DNA of 64,000 bases, from the NCBI RefSeq assembly GCF_000189635.1, contig NW_002476387.1, positions 806,001 to 870,000 on the forward strand, given 5' to 3'. Below the pieces are notes generated by a model. The model saw nothing but the letters and a program-made list of their open reading frames with translations, ran no database searches and was not told the DNA's origin. The position numbers and the translations under genes are program-made. This DNA comes from Tetrahymena thermophila SB210 (taxonomy: Eukaryota > Ciliophora > Oligohymenophorea > Hymenostomatida > Tetrahymenidae). Below are positions 61,906-64,000 of the stretch, piece by piece. The stretch's first letter is position 1. Each line of letters opens with the position of its first letter.

Positions 61906-63342
61906 TTTTTTATTGAATAGCTTTATTTTTTTGGATTAAAATGGGTTTATGTTAGAGATGCTAATTAGCTTTCTTCTTTCTCTCTTTCTTTTATTATATT
62001 AAATGTTACTAGTTCTTCAACTGTTTTTAATAATATAAATAATATCAATTAATTAATGTTTTTGTTTAATTCTTTTGCTTATAGATTTTTTATTTCTTTT
62101 TGAATTATTTCTTTTCGTTTGTAATTCGTTTAAGATTGCTTCTTTATCAAAAAAAAAGCAGTGTCAAATCAAATCAAATTTGATTTTTTTTTTTTTTCTG
62201 TGTTTTAATTACTGCTTAGGATCTTTATTATATCTCCTTGAAAATTAAATAACAATTCTATTTATTTATTAATCAAGTATTTCGTTGATAATTATCATTG
62301 ATTGTCTATGAAGAAAAAGAAAATTTTAAATAATTGCTTGCTTTGTTAATTTCAATTTGATTAAAATGCAGTAAATTTTGAAGTATAGCTATCTTTATTT
62401 ATTCCCAACTGAATTAAGATTATTTTGATTAAAGATATATTCAGTAGTGTAAAAAATTCAAAAAATTAACAGATATTTAAAAAAAACCTTTAATATTTGT
62501 TTGCTTGTTTGTTCCCTTTCTTTATTTTCAAAAATTAGCATTTATTTATTCAAAAAAAATTAATTAGAAATAAAAAGTTAAAAGTATTTGAAGCATCACT
62601 TCAAAAATTGATCCATATTATTTAATATTAGAAAAATTGGAAAAAAAATGCATATTTATTTTAACTAATAATGAAGTAAAGTTAAAATTTCAATTTTTTC
62701 AAATAAAATTTAAAAAAATAAATAAAAGTTAAAAGCAGTAAATATGTATGAGAAAATACAATCAACCAATCATTGATTACTTCCTTTAATTTTGAAATTT
62801 GAAAATTTATTAGAAATAAAATATTTTTTAACAACTTTTAAAACAAATAAATACAACACTGATAAAAATAATTTTAAACAATAAAAATTTTATATTTTGA
62901 AATTGAATTTAAACAAAAAAATAATTTTCTTTCTCCAAATTTATATATTTTATTTTTATTAATTATTTATCTATTTTTAATTGGCATTTCAAATAATTTA
63001 CAATTTTGTTTTATTATTAATAAAAATTTCAAATGGTTTTTTTGTGCAGATTTAATATGAATTCTTAGTTTATTCTTTATTCTTTATTTTAAACTAAAGA
63101 TTGAATTGATTCTACTTATTATTAATTACTTGATAAGTTTATTTAACATACTATTTGATGAGTATTTTTTAATAATTAGAAAGCTTATTATTCTAATATT
63201 TTTTTTTAGCTTTTTAAATTTTACAAATATTTATGTAAAATTTATTTGTTGAATATTTAGGTAAAGGTTAAATAAATTACTGCTTTTTAATTTCAAAAAT
63301 AATAACTTGTATTTATTTATGTTTCTTACTTTTTAGTCTAAA
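61906..63342. other. Intergenic
   Basis: 1.4-kb AT-rich spacer between two - strand genes, with homopolymer T runs near 62188. Nothing recognised. Confidence 0.5.
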
Positions 63343-64000
63343 TCAAAAATCTATCATCTATTTAGAGTTTTTTCTTTGATTAAATGTTTTTCCTGTAAAA
63401 ATAGATTTTTGAGACTACTTTTTTGGTTATTCTGACATGACACTGTCTTATATAATTTTAGTTTTTATTGAATCTTGTTATATACTTAATTTTGTAGGAG
63501 ATTATTCTAGAGTTATTAAAGGAATCTGATTTGAATTCTCCTTAAGACTGGGTTTAGCCTATATTCCAGAAAATTGTAGCTATTGGTTTGACCAAAGAAT
63601 TTCTTTCTACTTATCTAAACTACTATTTTATATATTTACAAAATTTTTAGGCACTGGCTAAGGGCTTAGAGCTTCTTCGTTGTACACATTAGAGTGCATT
63701 CTTTTCTTTAGCTTGTTCTTACTCTTCCCATAAAACTATGTATTTGTTTTACCCTAGGGAAAGTTGTACATTTACACCTATGCTGTATCGTCAATATTAT
63801 CATCATTACCATCTCTATTTTATTTTTTATTAGTTTAGGCTTTCTTCTTTTTTATCAGGTACCCAAGAATAAAATTTTCTAATATTTTTTTTCCTTTTTC
63901 CATACTTTGTTAGTTCTCTAATTCCCTTTTTTTAGGGTCAATTTTCTTTTTAATAATTCCTTTTTTCTCTAGATAGTTGCTATCTAGTTCTGTAGGTAAA
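63343..64000 (-). CDS. C-terminal part of an unknown basic protein (runs off the right edge)
   Basis: An open frame enters from the right edge and stops at TGA 63343-63345 after about 218 codons. It is rich in Lys, Gln, Ser and Asn: KKRELENQQSMEKGKKILEN, FILGYLIKKKKAQTNKK, an acidic RDGNDDNIDDT patch, then KTNTQFYGKSKNKLKKRM. It ends SIFTGKTFNQRKNSKQMIDF. The stretch with TAG at 63600-63640 could include a 27-nt intron-like segment but reads through cleanly, so no intron is assumed. No domain is visible in this part; the protein cannot be named without its N-terminal part. Confidence 0.6.

Overview
The window is AT-rich nuclear DNA of a Tetrahymena-like ciliate, most likely macronuclear. TAA and TAG are read as glutamine and only TGA ends genes. 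Real genes are broken by short introns (mostly 42-150 nt, GT...AG), so most plain open frames here are fragments or antisense shadows. The mitochondrial HSP60 gene at 17.4-20.1 kb proves the code: in-frame TAA codons fall where other HSP60 proteins have glutamine. All coordinates and splice sites below were read by eye; where I summed exon lengths they gave whole codon numbers, which supports the models.

Layout: 0-2.0 kb DEAH/DEVH helicase (-, runs off the left edge); 3.5-4.3 kb small unknown gene (+); 4.4-5.5 kb TFIIIB subunit Bdp1 (-); 6.2-9.7 kb importin-5-type karyopherin (+); 10.4-11.8 kb multi-pass membrane protein (+); 13.1-15.0 kb eIF3m-like protein (-); 17.4-20.1 kb HSP60 (+) with a heat shock element upstream; 21.2-24.2 kb axonemal dynein intermediate chain, DNAI3/IC140 type (-); 24.7-26.3 kb TPR protein (+); 26.5-30.4 kb giant Q/N/S-rich protein (-); 31.3-33.8 kb protein kinase (-); 34.0-34.6 kb small unknown gene (-); 35.2-41.9 kb formin (-); 43.6-45.5 kb importin-alpha-like ARM protein (+); 46.0-48.3 kb S/N/Q-rich coiled-coil protein (-); 49.0-50.9 kb Q/N-rich RING-like protein (-); 52.0-53.6 kb WD40 protein (+); 54.4-56.9 kb coiled-coil protein (+); 58.1-61.9 kb PP2C phosphatase with a long Q/N-rich N-terminus (-); 63.3 kb to the right edge, C-terminus of an unknown protein (-).

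The genes are independent eukaryotic housekeeping, cytoskeletal, nuclear-transport and signalling genes, not an operon. No mobile element, rRNA, tRNA or CRISPR array was recognised.

The stand-out feature is inside the formin. Its whole proline-rich FH1 domain is encoded by 32 consecutive phase-0 micro-exons of 24-36 nt (25 of them exactly 27 nt), each giving one repeat such as APQIGGIPP, separated by introns of about 50-137 nt. With these the formin model has 38 exons totalling 4380 coding nt (1460 codons). The array also holds recent two-exon tandem duplications, so the FH1 domain appears to grow and shrink by copying whole exon-intron cassettes.
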